From positions 1,364,001-1,428,000 of the forward strand of contig CAVSJI010000001.1 in the NCBI GenBank assembly GCA_963728365.1: a stretch of DNA of 64,000 nucleotides, given 5' to 3'. The position numbers were made by a program, and so were the translations under genes. Below the pieces are notes generated by a model. The model made no database searches, was not told the DNA's origin, and worked only from the letters and a program-made list of their open reading frames with translations. Below, one piece after another: positions 35,942-44,181 of the stretch. Source of the stretch: VRUE01 sp963728365. Lineage in GTDB: Bacteria; Actinomycetota; Thermoleophilia; Solirubrobacterales; 70-9. Positions within the stretch are counted from its first letter, which is position 1, and every line of letters starts with the position of its first letter.

Positions 35942-38070
35942 TGTTCGACGCCCTCGCCCGCCTCGCCGACGGCAACGCCCGCCGGGTCGGGCTCGCCGCG
36001 GTTCTCTTCTTCGTCCTCGCCGGGGCGCTTGGCGGCTCGGTCGCCAAGCGCCTCGATCCCTACGGCGCCGACGACCCGGCGACCGAGACCGTGCGGGCGA
36101 AGGAACGCCTGCTCGACGCCGGCCTGCGGGTGCCCGCTGTGCTCGCGATCGTCCGCAACGCGCCGGTCGCCTCGCCGGCGACCCGAGCCCGGGTGGAGGC
36201 GCTCGAGCGCAGCGTGCGGCGGCGCGCCGACGTCAGCTCGGTCACCGGCTACTACGACACCCACTCCCCCGTCTTCGTCTCCCGAGACGGCCGCTCCACC
36301 TACTTCTCGGTCGCCTTGCGACCGCGTGAGGACAAGCGCTGGCAGGAAGCGGGCGCCGACGTCGCCGAGCAGCTCTCAACCCGTCCCGGCGTTCTCGTCG
36401 GCGGCGCCGCGGTCGCCCAGGAGCAGGTCAACAAGCAGGTCGAGAAGGACCTGCGGATGGCGGAGATGCTCGCCTTCCCCCTGCTCTTCCTGCTCTCGCT
36501 GGTCTTCTTCCGCAGCCTGGTCGCCGCCCTGCTGCCACTGATGATCGGCGGCCTGGCGATCGTCGGCACCTTCCTCATCCTGCGCATCGCCAGCGAAGTC
36601 GGCTCGATCTCGATCTTCGCCCTCAACCTGACCACGGCGCTTGGGCTTGGGCTGGCGATCGACTACAGCCTCTTCGTCGTCTCCCGCTACCGCGAGGAGA
36701 TCGCCGTCGACGGTCCGGGATTGGCCGCGATGCGCCGCGTGCTGGCAACCTCGGGGCGCACGGTCTTCTTCTCCTCGCTGACCGTCGCCGCGGCACTCGC
36801 CTCGCTGCTCGTCTTCCCCCAGCGCTTCCTCTACTCGATGGGCCTCGGCGGCGCCCTTGTCGCGCTATTCGCGGCGCTGATCTCGCTGACCGTGCTGCCG
36901 GCGGTGCTGACCCTGCTCGGAACCCGGGTCAACTCGCTGGCCCCGCGATTTCTCCAGCGCCGGGCCGAGGCCGACGCGCGCCCCGACGAGAGCGGCTTCT
37001 GGTACCGGCTCTCGCGCTTCGTCATGCGCCGGCCGGTGCCGGTGGCGACGCTCAGCGGCCTCTTCCTGATCGTCCTCGGGCTGCCCTTCTTCGGGATCAA
37101 GTTCGACACCGTCGACCCGACGGTCCTGCCGACCTCGGCCAGCGCCCGCCGGGCCTACGACACGGTCAGAGCCGAATTCCCTCCCTACCGCGAGACGCCG
37201 ATCTGGATCGACGTCGAAGGCGGCGGGCCGCGGGCCGCCGCGCAGGTCGCCGCCCGCGTCCGCCGGGTGGACGGCGTCGCCGAAGTCAACCCGCAGCAGC
37301 TGCGAGACGGCGTCACGGCGCTGCTGGCCGTCTCCACCCGCCCCTTCGTCTCCGAGGCCAGCCAGAGCACGGTGAGGCGGATTCGGGAGCTGGCGCCGCC
37401 GCGGGGGACGACCGTCCTCGTCGGCGGCGCGACCGCCGACTTCATCGATCTGCAGAGCAGCCTGGTCCGCCACCTGCCGATCGTGCTCGGCGTCATCGTC
37501 ATCGCGACCCTGACGATCCTCTTCCTGATGACCGGCTCGGTGATCCTGCCGATCAAGTCGCTGCTGATGAACTTCCTCAACCTCAGCGCCGTCTTCGGCC
37601 TGCTGGTGCTGATCTTCCAGGACGGGCGGCTGGAGGGCCTGCTCAACTACTCGAGCCCGGGCGCGATCGAGCAGACGATGCCGATCCTGCTCTTCGCCGT
37701 GGCCTTCGGCCTCTCCACCGACTACGCCGTCTTCCTGCTCTCGCGGATCAAGGAGGCCCGCGACAACGGCGCCTCGGACTCCGAGTGCGTGGCGATCGGC
37801 CTCGAGCGCACCGGCCGCATCGTCACCGCCGCGGCGCTGCTCTTCGCGGTCGCGATGGGCGCCTTCGCCACCTCGCAGATCATCTTCATCAAGGAGAACG
37901 GCGTCGGCACGGCGCTCGCCGTGCTGATCGACGCCAGCATCATCAGGGCGCTGCTGGTCCCCTCCTTGATGGCGCTGCTCGGCAAGTGGAACTGGTGGGC
38001 GCCGGCGCCGCTGCGCCGGTTCCACGATCGGTTCGGGATCAGCGAGACTCCGGCTCTCGACGAGGGGTAG
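35941..38070 (+). CDS. MMPL/RND-family transporter
   Basis: A 709-aa second MMPL exporter, with GLAIDYSLFVVSRYREE and GLSTDYAVFLLSRIKEARD as the two core motifs and the usual two large outer loops. Sequence differs clearly from the MMPL at 10987-13185. It is translationally coupled to padR, so it is a regulated efflux pair. ATG 35941. The TAG stop overlaps a family A hairpin. Confidence 0.92.
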   Translation: MFDALARLADGNARRVGLAAVLFFVLAGALGGSVAKRLDPYGADDPATETVRAKERLLDAGLRVPAVLAIVRNAPVASPATRARVEALERSVRRRADVSSVTGYYDTHSPVFVSRDGRSTYFSVALRPREDKRWQEAGADVAEQLSTRPGVLVGGAAVAQEQVNKQVEKDLRMAEMLAFPLLFLLSLVFFRSLVAALLPLMIGGLAIVGTFLILRIASEVGSISIFALNLTTALGLGLAIDYSLFVVSRYREEIAVDGPGLAAMRRVLATSGRTVFFSSLTVAAALASLLVFPQRFLYSMGLGGALVALFAALISLTVLPAVLTLLGTRVNSLAPRFLQRRAEADARPDESGFWYRLSRFVMRRPVPVATLSGLFLIVLGLPFFGIKFDTVDPTVLPTSASARRAYDTVRAEFPPYRETPIWIDVEGGGPRAAAQVAARVRRVDGVAEVNPQQLRDGVTALLAVSTRPFVSEASQSTVRRIRELAPPRGTTVLVGGATADFIDLQSSLVRHLPIVLGVIVIATLTILFLMTGSVILPIKSLLMNFLNLSAVFGLLVLIFQDGRLEGLLNYSSPGAIEQTMPILLFAVAFGLSTDYAVFLLSRIKEARDNGASDSECVAIGLERTGRIVTAAALLFAVAMGAFATSQIIFIKENGVGTALAVLIDASIIRALLVPSLMALLGKWNWWAPAPLRRFHDRFGISETPALDEG

Positions 38071-38180
38071 GGCGGTTGGGGTGGGTCTCCGCTTAACTTT
38101 TTCGGTGGAGAGGAGTCAGGCTGACGCCTCAGGGCTCACGACGAAAAAGTACAAGACGCTCCGACCCACCCCAACCGCCC
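38070..38180. repeat. 111-bp hairpin repeat, family A, copy 3 (reverse orientation)
   Basis: Arms GGGCGGTTGGGGTGGGT and complement are unique to this locus; the core is the reverse complement of copies 1 and 2. The inner stem beside the T run reads TCG/CGA, a third compensating variant. It overlaps the stop of the MMPL gene and lies 23 bp from the end of the extended phosphoesterase frame. Confidence 0.85.
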
Positions 38181-38202
38181 GTCTCCGGGACGAGAACGGG
38201 CC

Positions 38203-38307
38203 TCAGTCGAGCACGATCAGAACTGCGGTGAGGAGACCCAGCGCGATGCCGCCTATTGCTAGAGCTTGTAGGAGGCGGTGGGAGGGTTCTGGGAAGTGGC
38301 CGCTTTC
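38203..38307 (-). other. in-frame extension beyond the phosphoesterase TGA, encoding a membrane helix
   Basis: Directly after the TGA the same frame reads ESGHFPEPSHRLLQ then ALAIGGIALGLLTAVLIVLD and a TGA at 38203. A positively placed hydrophobic stretch of about 20 residues at exactly this spot looks like a former or conditional C-terminal anchor. Options are a recent nonsense change, stop readthrough or a sequence error. Confidence 0.5.
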
Positions 38308-39843
38308 TCATTCGCCAAGGTTGAAGACGGTGCTGTCGAACGCGGTCAGTCCCGGTTCGGCGGCGTAGCCGAGCGGTGCTACGCCGAGGAGTTCCTCGAC
38401 GCTGAGCAGGAACGAGAAGTGGTTGTAGTAGGCGGTTTCGTTGCTGCTGTTCGGTTCTACGTACGGTGAGAGGAGGAGCATGCCGACCTGGCCGCCGCCA
38501 CCGGTTTCTTTCACCGGGGTGTTGGTGACCGGAGGCGGAATTACCGCGGCCGGCAGGTTCGGGTATTCGGGTGTCGAGCAGCAGGCGCTGGTGTCGGGTT
38601 CCGGGCCGGTCTGCGGCGCTTGGGCGAAGGTGATCGCGATCAGGCCGCCTTTCTTGTAAGCGTCGGATTCTTCGATCTCGGGGACGACCGTTTCGAGGAA
38701 GGGCTGGGCGGTGGCCAGGCCCGCGGACCTTTCCGGTTCGCACGGTTCCTGGCTCCCGTCTTCGCAGGCGCCGGGAGCGATGTAGGAGAAAGAGGGGGTG
38801 CTCGTCTCCTCCTTCAGGTCCAGGGTGAGCTGTTCGAGGCCGGTGACGCACGAATCGCAGGCGGGTTCGTCGATCGGCGAGTGGAAGAAGGCGAACGGGT
38901 TGCGCCAAGGCTGGGACGGTTCGCCGAGGTAGGCCTTCCAAGTCTTCTTCACCGTTGTCAGCTCGGCCGGCAGGGTTTCCGCTTCCGCCGGGTAGACGCA
39001 GCCGTCGCCTTCGACCTGGCCGGTGGGGCTGAGGGTGCCGGGCGCCACATCCGTGCTTTCGGGACAGTTGGCCGCCGTCGCCGGGGTTGGCCCCTGGCCG
39101 GAGATCAGGGCGATCTCGTTGGCAAGGTCGCCCTCGGTGACGGCGTAGTAATTGCTCAGCAGCTCGCCTTTTTTACGCAGTGTTTCCGCCAGGTATGGAG
39201 CGCGGGAGCTTTCGCCGTAGGCGCCTTCATAGCCGTTGTCGCCGAGCACGATCAGGAAGACGTGCGAGATCGGCGGCAGGACTTCTTCTTCGGGAAGTTC
39301 GAAGGGCGGTTTTCCGGGGGCTGGCGTGGACGTCGGCAGCGGTTCTTCCGGCAGCGGTTCCGTGGGGAGCGGCTCTTCGACAAGCGGCGCGGCGGCGGAG
39401 GCCACGGGTTCCAGCGGTTCGCTCGCCTGTTCTTCTTCGGGTTCGACGGCCGCGGGCGCCGGTTCAGCGCTCGTGTAGAGCACGATCGGAGCGATCCCGG
39501 CACTCTGCGCAGCGGGGCCGGTGGCGGCGCCGAGCAGGACGCCGAAGGCGAGCAGCGCCATCACCGCCACCGCCGCGGTGCGCGGCTCCGGCATGTAGCG
39601 GCGCAGGGGGTCCTCGTCCTCGGCGCCCGCCGTTGCCGCGACGCCGGCGAACTCCCCCTCGTCGGCGACCGCCGACTCGGGCGGCACGATCGAGAGCCAC
39701 TCGGCGACCGCGGCCGGCAGCGGGCCGCGACGCTCGCCGCAGGCCAGGCAGTAACGCTGGTCGGCACCCAGGCCGGCGCCGCAAGCCGAGCAGCTCGACG
39801 CGCAGGACCCGCTCGAGTCATCGTCGCCGTTGGAGATCGCCAC
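38308..39843 (-). CDS. zinc-ribbon membrane-anchored phosphoesterase (PF04185-like)
   Basis: A 511-aa type II membrane protein. The N-terminus is cytoplasmic with a zinc ribbon (CSACGAGLGADQRYCLACGE), a transmembrane helix (VAVMALLAFGVLLGAATG), a Pro/Glu-rich linker, then a phospholipase C / acid phosphatase-type domain outside: HVFLIVLGDNGYEGAYG, ISGQGPTPATAANCP, KKTWKAYLGEPSQPW, LIAITFAQAPQ, LLLSPYVEPNSSNETAYYNH. It should release phosphate from organic esters. GTG 39843 is the start. The gene continues in frame after its TGA for 34 codons encoding a hydrophobic helix. Pho-box-like sites lie upstream. Confidence 0.85.
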   Translation of the reverse strand: MAISNGDDDSSGSCASSCSACGAGLGADQRYCLACGERRGPLPAAVAEWLSIVPPESAVADEGEFAGVAATAGAEDEDPLRRYMPEPRTAAVAVMALLAFGVLLGAATGPAAQSAGIAPIVLYTSAEPAPAAVEPEEEQASEPLEPVASAAAPLVEEPLPTEPLPEEPLPTSTPAPGKPPFELPEEEVLPPISHVFLIVLGDNGYEGAYGESSRAPYLAETLRKKGELLSNYYAVTEGDLANEIALISGQGPTPATAANCPESTDVAPGTLSPTGQVEGDGCVYPAEAETLPAELTTVKKTWKAYLGEPSQPWRNPFAFFHSPIDEPACDSCVTGLEQLTLDLKEETSTPSFSYIAPGACEDGSQEPCEPERSAGLATAQPFLETVVPEIEESDAYKKGGLIAITFAQAPQTGPEPDTSACCSTPEYPNLPAAVIPPPVTNTPVKETGGGGQVGMLLLSPYVEPNSSNETAYYNHFSFLLSVEELLGVAPLGYAAEPGLTAFDSTVFNLGE

Positions 39844-39877
39844 CGGCTGGGAGTCTCGCGCGGTGAGATCGCAAAAT

Positions 39878-39936
39878 TGTGACTCACGCGTGAACGTGCG
39901 CCCACACGCCGTAGCCGTTTTCACAACACCGAAACA
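39878..39936. promoter_or_regulatory. Pho-box-like sites in the phosphoesterase / zinc-ribbon divergent promoter
   Basis: On the plus strand TTTTCACA-aca-CCGAAACA lies at 39918-39936. On the minus strand CGTTCACG-cgt-GAGTCACA lies at 39878-39896. Both match the 8+3+8 layout of the four sites upstream of pstS, pointing away from each other toward the two genes. Binding by a PhoP/PhoB regulator is inferred. Confidence 0.55.
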
Positions 39937-40018
39937 TTTTCGGCTGCCGTGGCGATGACTATGTGCCCGGTCGCGCGTCCCCGGTCCGCCGGACTACATG
40001 GTCGCCGGCGAACGTCAC

Positions 40019-40696
40019 ATGGATTCGAGCGAAGCCCTGAACGCCCCCCACGTCCCCAGCGGGACGAGCCCCGCGCCCGCCGTGCGCCACTCCCTCGTCG
40101 CGGCTGGCAGCGAGCAGTGCCCTTCGTGCGGAAACCCAGTCGCGCCCGACCAGCGCTACTGCCTCGACTGCGGCCAGCGCTGCGGCGAGCCGCGTCTTCC
40201 GTTCATGAACGCGGTCACCTTCATGGAAGCGATGAAGGGACCGGCGGCGAGCGCGGCCGCGCCGCCGAAGAAGCCGAAGCGACGCCTCTCTCCCAACGCG
40301 ACGCTGATCGCGGGGGTCGGCACGTTGCTGCTGGCGATGGGGGTCGGCGTGCTGATCGGTCGCTCGGGTGGCGATTCCGGCGCGACGAACGCGGCCGCCA
40401 CACCCCAGGTGATCAAGGTGGAAGGCGGCGGCGCTTCTGGCGCAAGCGAAGCCGCCAGCACCGTCGGCGGCACGAGCACCGAGAAATCCAGCGCCGCGAA
40501 GGGCTCGAAGAGCAACAGGAAGGCTGCCAAGAAGGCGGAAGCCAGGGCCGAATCGGGCAAGGGCGCCGAGGAAGTGCTGAAGCCCAGCGGCAACGTCGAC
40601 CTGCCGCCGGCCACCGTGGAACCCGGGGACAAGTGCAAGGAAGGCGAAGCGGGCTGCGAAGGCGGCGAATTCACCGGCAACTACTTCGGCGAATGA
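40019..40696 (+). CDS. zinc-ribbon single-pass membrane protein
   Basis: A protein of about 225 aa with the zinc ribbon CPSCGNPVAPDQRYCLDCGQ, very like that of the divergent phosphoesterase (both contain DQRYCL-x-CG). A basic segment (PPKKPKRRLSPN), one membrane helix (GVGTLLLAMGVGVLIG) and a low-complexity Ala/Ser/Lys outer tail ending GEFTGNYFGE follow. ATG 40019 is preferred, with ATG 39998 possible. No enzyme domain. It may scaffold or regulate the phosphoesterase. Confidence 0.75.
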   Translation: MDSSEALNAPHVPSGTSPAPAVRHSLVAAGSEQCPSCGNPVAPDQRYCLDCGQRCGEPRLPFMNAVTFMEAMKGPAASAAAPPKKPKRRLSPNATLIAGVGTLLLAMGVGVLIGRSGGDSGATNAAATPQVIKVEGGGASGASEAASTVGGTSTEKSSAAKGSKSNRKAAKKAEARAESGKGAEEVLKPSGNVDLPPATVEPGDKCKEGEAGCEGGEFTGNYFGE

Positions 40697-41124
40697 GACT
40701 CCTGAAGAGATCAACGAGGTCGACCAAGGCTGCAGCCGGCGGCAGCCCCAACGGGGTCCCCGCGCCCCGGGGCAAAGCCCCAGGTCCACCGCCCCAGCAT
40801 GAGCTGACCGTCGACCTCGAACGGCGCCGCGACCAGCTGGTCGCCCGGGTCGCCGAGCTGCAGTGGGACCTCGGCGGGCTCGTCTACGAGATGGCGGTCC
40901 GCAACCGGATCGACGTCGAGGTGCTTGTCAAGCGCGCCGTCGCCCTGCAGGACGCCGACGCCGAGCTTGGCGAGGTAGAACGAATCGTGCGCATGGAGCA
41001 GACCGGCACCGCCGGCTCCTGCACGGCCTGCGGCGCCCCACACAGCACCGGCGCCACCTTCTGCTGGCAGTGCGGCCAGCCGCTTCTCCAGCAGGTCCCC
41101 AGCGACGCGATCCTGCGCCGCTGA
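40693..41124 (+). CDS. zinc-ribbon protein with helical domain
   Basis: A 143-aa protein overlapping the previous stop by ATGA, so translationally coupled. The N-terminus is basic and Pro-rich, the middle is a long helix (DLERRRDQLVARVAELQWDL ... VEVLVKRAVALQDADAELGE), and the C-terminus is a zinc ribbon CTACGAPHSTGATFCWQCGQ. Probably a soluble partner of the membrane protein. No named family. Confidence 0.7.
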   Translation: MRLLKRSTRSTKAAAGGSPNGVPAPRGKAPGPPPQHELTVDLERRRDQLVARVAELQWDLGGLVYEMAVRNRIDVEVLVKRAVALQDADAELGEVERIVRMEQTGTAGSCTACGAPHSTGATFCWQCGQPLLQQVPSDAILRR

Positions 41125-41126
41125 GC

Positions 41127-41179
41127 GCGAACTGCATCAACTTCTCCTTCCCCTGGGTAGAGAAGTTGATGCAGTTCGC
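41127..41179. repeat. 53-bp hairpin, family F, copy 1
   Basis: A 20-bp perfect stem (GCGAACTGCATCAACTTCTC and complement) with a 13-nt loop between the convergent zinc-ribbon gene and pstB. It probably also acts as a terminator. The GAACTGnATCAAnTT core recurs at 54383-54431. Confidence 0.75.
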
Positions 41180-41187
41180 TGGGGCGC

Positions 41188-42093
41188 CTAGCCGAAGCGG
41201 CCGGTGACGTAGTCGCGGGTGCGCGGGTCGGCCGGGGCGCCGAAGATCGTCTCGGTATCGGCGTACTCGATAAGCGTCCCGGTCGGCTTGCCGTCGACCG
41301 CTTCGAGGCCGAAGAAGGCGGTGCCGTCGGCGACCCGCGCCGCCTGCTGCATGTTGTGAGTGACGATCACGATCGTGAAGCGGCCCTTGAGGCTGTGCAT
41401 CAGCTCCTCGATCGAGGCGCTGGCGATCGGGTCGAGGGCGGAGGCCGGCTCGTCGAGCAGCAGAACGTCGGGTTCGATCGCGATCGCCCGCGCTATGCAG
41501 AGCCGCTGCTGCTGGCCGCCGGAGAGACCGAGGGCGCTGCTCTTCAGCCGGTCCTTGACCTCGTCCCAGAGGGCGGCGCCGCGCAGCGCCTTCTCGACCC
41601 GCTCGTCGAGCCCCTGTCGCAGGCCGAGATTGCGCGGCGCCCAGGCGACGTTGTCGTAGATCGACTTGGGGAACGGGTTGGGCTTCTGGAAGACCATGCC
41701 GATCCGGCGCCGGACCTCAACCTGGTCGACCTTGCTCGCGTAGATGTCGTGGCCGTGGTAGAGGACGCTGCCCTCTAGCCGGAAACCGGGCACCGAGTCG
41801 TTCATCCGGTTGAGGCTGCGGATGAAGGTCGACTTGCCGCAGCCCGAAGGGCCGATCAGCGCCGTGATCCGGCTGCGCGGGATGCGCAGGCTGACTCCGG
41901 CGAGGGCTCGCTTGGCGCCGTAGAGGACCGAGACGTCGCTGACCTCGAAGACCGACTCGACCGGCAGGCTGGGACGACATCCGGCCGCGAGCGCATCGGC
42001 AGCGGCGTCGCCCTGGATCCGAACCCTGGTCGGAACCGGCGGCGGCGCCCGCTCGGGCCAGTACGGCGGAGCGATCTCGCTCATCCCGGTCAT
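41188..42093 (-). CDS. pstB: phosphate ABC transporter ATP-binding protein PstB
   Basis: A 301-aa ATPase energising high-affinity phosphate uptake: Walker A LIGPSGCGKST, the PstB-specific RRIGMVFQKPNPFPKSIYDN, signature LSGGQQQRLCIARA, Walker B VLLLDEPASALDP and switch His VTHNMQQA. An N-terminal extension of about 45 residues is longer than usual. The start overlaps pstA. No phoU follows in the window. Confidence 0.97.
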   Translation of the reverse strand: MTGMSEIAPPYWPERAPPPVPTRVRIQGDAAADALAAGCRPSLPVESVFEVSDVSVLYGAKRALAGVSLRIPRSRITALIGPSGCGKSTFIRSLNRMNDSVPGFRLEGSVLYHGHDIYASKVDQVEVRRRIGMVFQKPNPFPKSIYDNVAWAPRNLGLRQGLDERVEKALRGAALWDEVKDRLKSSALGLSGGQQQRLCIARAIAIEPDVLLLDEPASALDPIASASIEELMHSLKGRFTIVIVTHNMQQAARVADGTAFFGLEAVDGKPTGTLIEYADTETIFGAPADPRTRDYVTGRFG

Positions 42094-42965
42094 CCCGCCA
42101 TCCTCGCCTTGCTCCGCGCCAGCAGCGCCCGCGCCCCGAGCCCAGCGAACATGATGAAGAAGAGCAACACGAGGCCGGCGCCCCAGGCCTGGGTGATCGC
42201 TTCGGGGTTCGCTTCTTCGGAGAGCCGGAAGATCTTCACCGGGATGTTGGGCACCACCTCGAAGGGGTTGAGCGAGACTTCCTTGCCGTCGAAGACCGAG
42301 TCAACCAGGATCAGCGGCGCGGTCTCGCCGGCGGCGCGGGCCACGGCAAGGATCGTCGCGGTGAGGATGCCCCCCGTCGCGCTGGGCAGGATCACGGTCA
42401 GCACCGAGCGCCAGCGGCTCACGCCGAGCGCATCGGAGGCTTCGCGCATGCTCTCGGGAACCAGTGCCAGCACCTCCTGCGTGCCGCGGGCGACGATCGG
42501 CAGCATGATGATCGCCAGCGCGACCGCGGCGGCGAAGGCCGACTGCTTGTGGTGATTGACCAGCAGGCCGAAGACGAAGAGTCCGATGATGATCGACGGC
42601 AAGCCGTTGATCAGGTCGAGCGTCAGGCGGACGAAGCCGCTCAGGCGACCGCCACCGAACTCGGTCAGGTAGATCGCGATCAGCACCCCGATCGGCGCCG
42701 CAATCAGGGTCCCGATCGCGACGATCTCGGCGGTGCCGACCAGCATCGGGCCAATCCCGTCCGGTTCTCCCTTGAGGAGGAAGTCGAGGCTGATCGCGGC
42801 GGCGCCGCGGGCGAGGACCGTGTAGACGACGATCGCCAGCACGCCGACCGCGAGGACCGCCGCCGCGGTGGCGCCATGCTCGGCGACGTGGCTGACGACC
42901 CGCCGGCGGCGCAGGTTGCCGGTCGGGCGCAGCGGCGCAGCCGGATCGAAGGGGAGCTCGCTCAC
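42090..42965 (-). CDS. pstA: phosphate ABC transporter permease PstA
   Basis: A 291-aa permease with six membrane helices and the EAA-type loop SMREASDALGVSRWRSVLTVILP. It is preceded by GTG 42965, which overlaps the pstC stop by 4 bp (GTGA) and begins MSELPFDP. Works with PstC to form the phosphate channel. Confidence 0.95.
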   Translation of the reverse strand: MSELPFDPAAPLRPTGNLRRRRVVSHVAEHGATAAAVLAVGVLAIVVYTVLARGAAAISLDFLLKGEPDGIGPMLVGTAEIVAIGTLIAAPIGVLIAIYLTEFGGGRLSGFVRLTLDLINGLPSIIIGLFVFGLLVNHHKQSAFAAAVALAIIMLPIVARGTQEVLALVPESMREASDALGVSRWRSVLTVILPSATGGILTATILAVARAAGETAPLILVDSVFDGKEVSLNPFEVVPNIPVKIFRLSEEANPEAITQAWGAGLVLLFFIMFAGLGARALLARSKARMAG

Positions 42966-43957
42966 CGGGCGACCGCTCTCCCGTAGTCGAAGCGCTTGCC
43001 GATCCACTGCGCGGTCAGGTTCGAGACCAGGCCGATCGCGAGCAGGATCGCTCCCAGATAGAAGAGCGACGCTTTGTGCATCTCGGTGATCGCGCCCGGA
43101 AACTGGTTGGCGATCCGGGCGGCCAGCGTGTCGCTCGTCCTGAACAGGTTGGCGCTGATCTGCGAGCCGGCGCCGATCACCTGGGCGACGGCGATCGCCT
43201 CGCCAAGCGCCCGGCCGAGGCCGAGCAGCGAGGCGGCGATCACCCCCGAGGTGGTGCTCGGCAGGACGACGCCGCGGATCACCTCCCAGCGGGTCGCGCC
43301 GAGAGCGCTGGCCCCGTCCTGCACGTCGCGCGGCACGGCGAGAAAGAGGTCGCGCGAGATCGAGGCGATGATCGGCACGATCATGATCGTCAGGATCAGG
43401 CTCGCCGTGAAGACGCTCGAGCCGGTCGTCTGCGGTTCGCCGAAGAGCGGGATGAAGCCGAGCGTGTCATGCAACCAGGGCTCGAAATGCTTCTGCGCGT
43501 AGGGCGCCAGTACGACCAAGCCCCAGAAGCCGAGGATCACGCTGGGGATCGCGGCCAGCATTTCGACCAGCGGCGAGATCACGCCGCGCACGCCCTTCGG
43601 CGCCAGGAGGCTCAGGTAGAGCCCGATCGCGATCGCGATCGGTCCCCCGATCAGCAGGGCGAAGAAGGAGCTGATCAGGGTTCCGTAAAGGACCGTGCCG
43701 GCGCCGAAGACCTCGAAATTCGGCTGCCATTCGGCGTCGGTGACGAAGCCGATGCCGAACTGCGAGATCGCCGGGGCGGCGCCCTTGACGACCTGGAAGC
43801 CAATCACGACGAGGACGAGGACGGCCAGCGTGGCGGCTCCCCCGCAGACCGCGCGCAGCGCCGCGTCACCGAAGCGGTCGAGCGAGCGTCGGCGCTCGGC
43901 GCCGCGCGATTCCGCGCCGCGGCGCGCCTTGGGATTCGGCCTGGCGACGGTGCTCAT
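42962..43957 (-). CDS. pstC: phosphate ABC transporter permease PstC
   Basis: A 331-aa permease with six helices after a basic N-terminus. The coupling loop is VPRDVQDGASALGATRWEVIRGVVLP, given here as DVQDGASALGATRWEV, and the LGRALGEAIAVAQVIG block follows. First gene of pstCAB, divergent from pstS across a 224-bp region with four Pho-box-like sites. Confidence 0.95.
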   Translation of the reverse strand: MSTVARPNPKARRGAESRGAERRRSLDRFGDAALRAVCGGAATLAVLVLVVIGFQVVKGAAPAISQFGIGFVTDAEWQPNFEVFGAGTVLYGTLISSFFALLIGGPIAIAIGLYLSLLAPKGVRGVISPLVEMLAAIPSVILGFWGLVVLAPYAQKHFEPWLHDTLGFIPLFGEPQTTGSSVFTASLILTIMIVPIIASISRDLFLAVPRDVQDGASALGATRWEVIRGVVLPSTTSGVIAASLLGLGRALGEAIAVAQVIGAGSQISANLFRTSDTLAARIANQFPGAITEMHKASLFYLGAILLAIGLVSNLTAQWIGKRFDYGRAVAR

Positions 43958-44008
43958 CGAGGCGCAGCCTAGAGCAGTTCACACCCCATTCCCACCCGGT
44001 AAGGTCAC

Positions 44009-44113
44009 TTTTCACAGGATTGACACAACTGACCCCGGCGCGTTCACGCGATTGTCACAACTCGTCGGTTTTCACATTTTTGATACAGACGTTTTTTTCA
44101 CACAATTGAAACA
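44009..44113. promoter_or_regulatory. four Pho-box-like repeats between pstC and pstS
   Basis: Sites at 44009-44027, 44041-44059, 44069-44087 and 44095-44113 each read as two 8-mers with a 3-bp spacer: TTTTCACA/TTGACACA, CGTTCACG/TTGTCACA, TTTTCACA/TTGATACA and TTTTCACA/TTGAAACA. The 11-bp step within each site is the spacing used by PhoB/PhoP-type response regulators on direct repeats. They cover the shared promoter region. Confidence 0.75.
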
Positions 44114-44181
44114 CGTGACCTGTTTCGCGGCGAGATCCTGCGGCCGCCAGGGGACGTTAAACGGCCTGTGGCACGAACAGA

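Noticed and set aside
38308..38310. Selenocysteine at the phosphoesterase TGA
   Set aside because: The codons after the TGA encode a linker and helix, not a redox site, and the downstream hairpin is a family A repeat rather than a recognisable SECIS.
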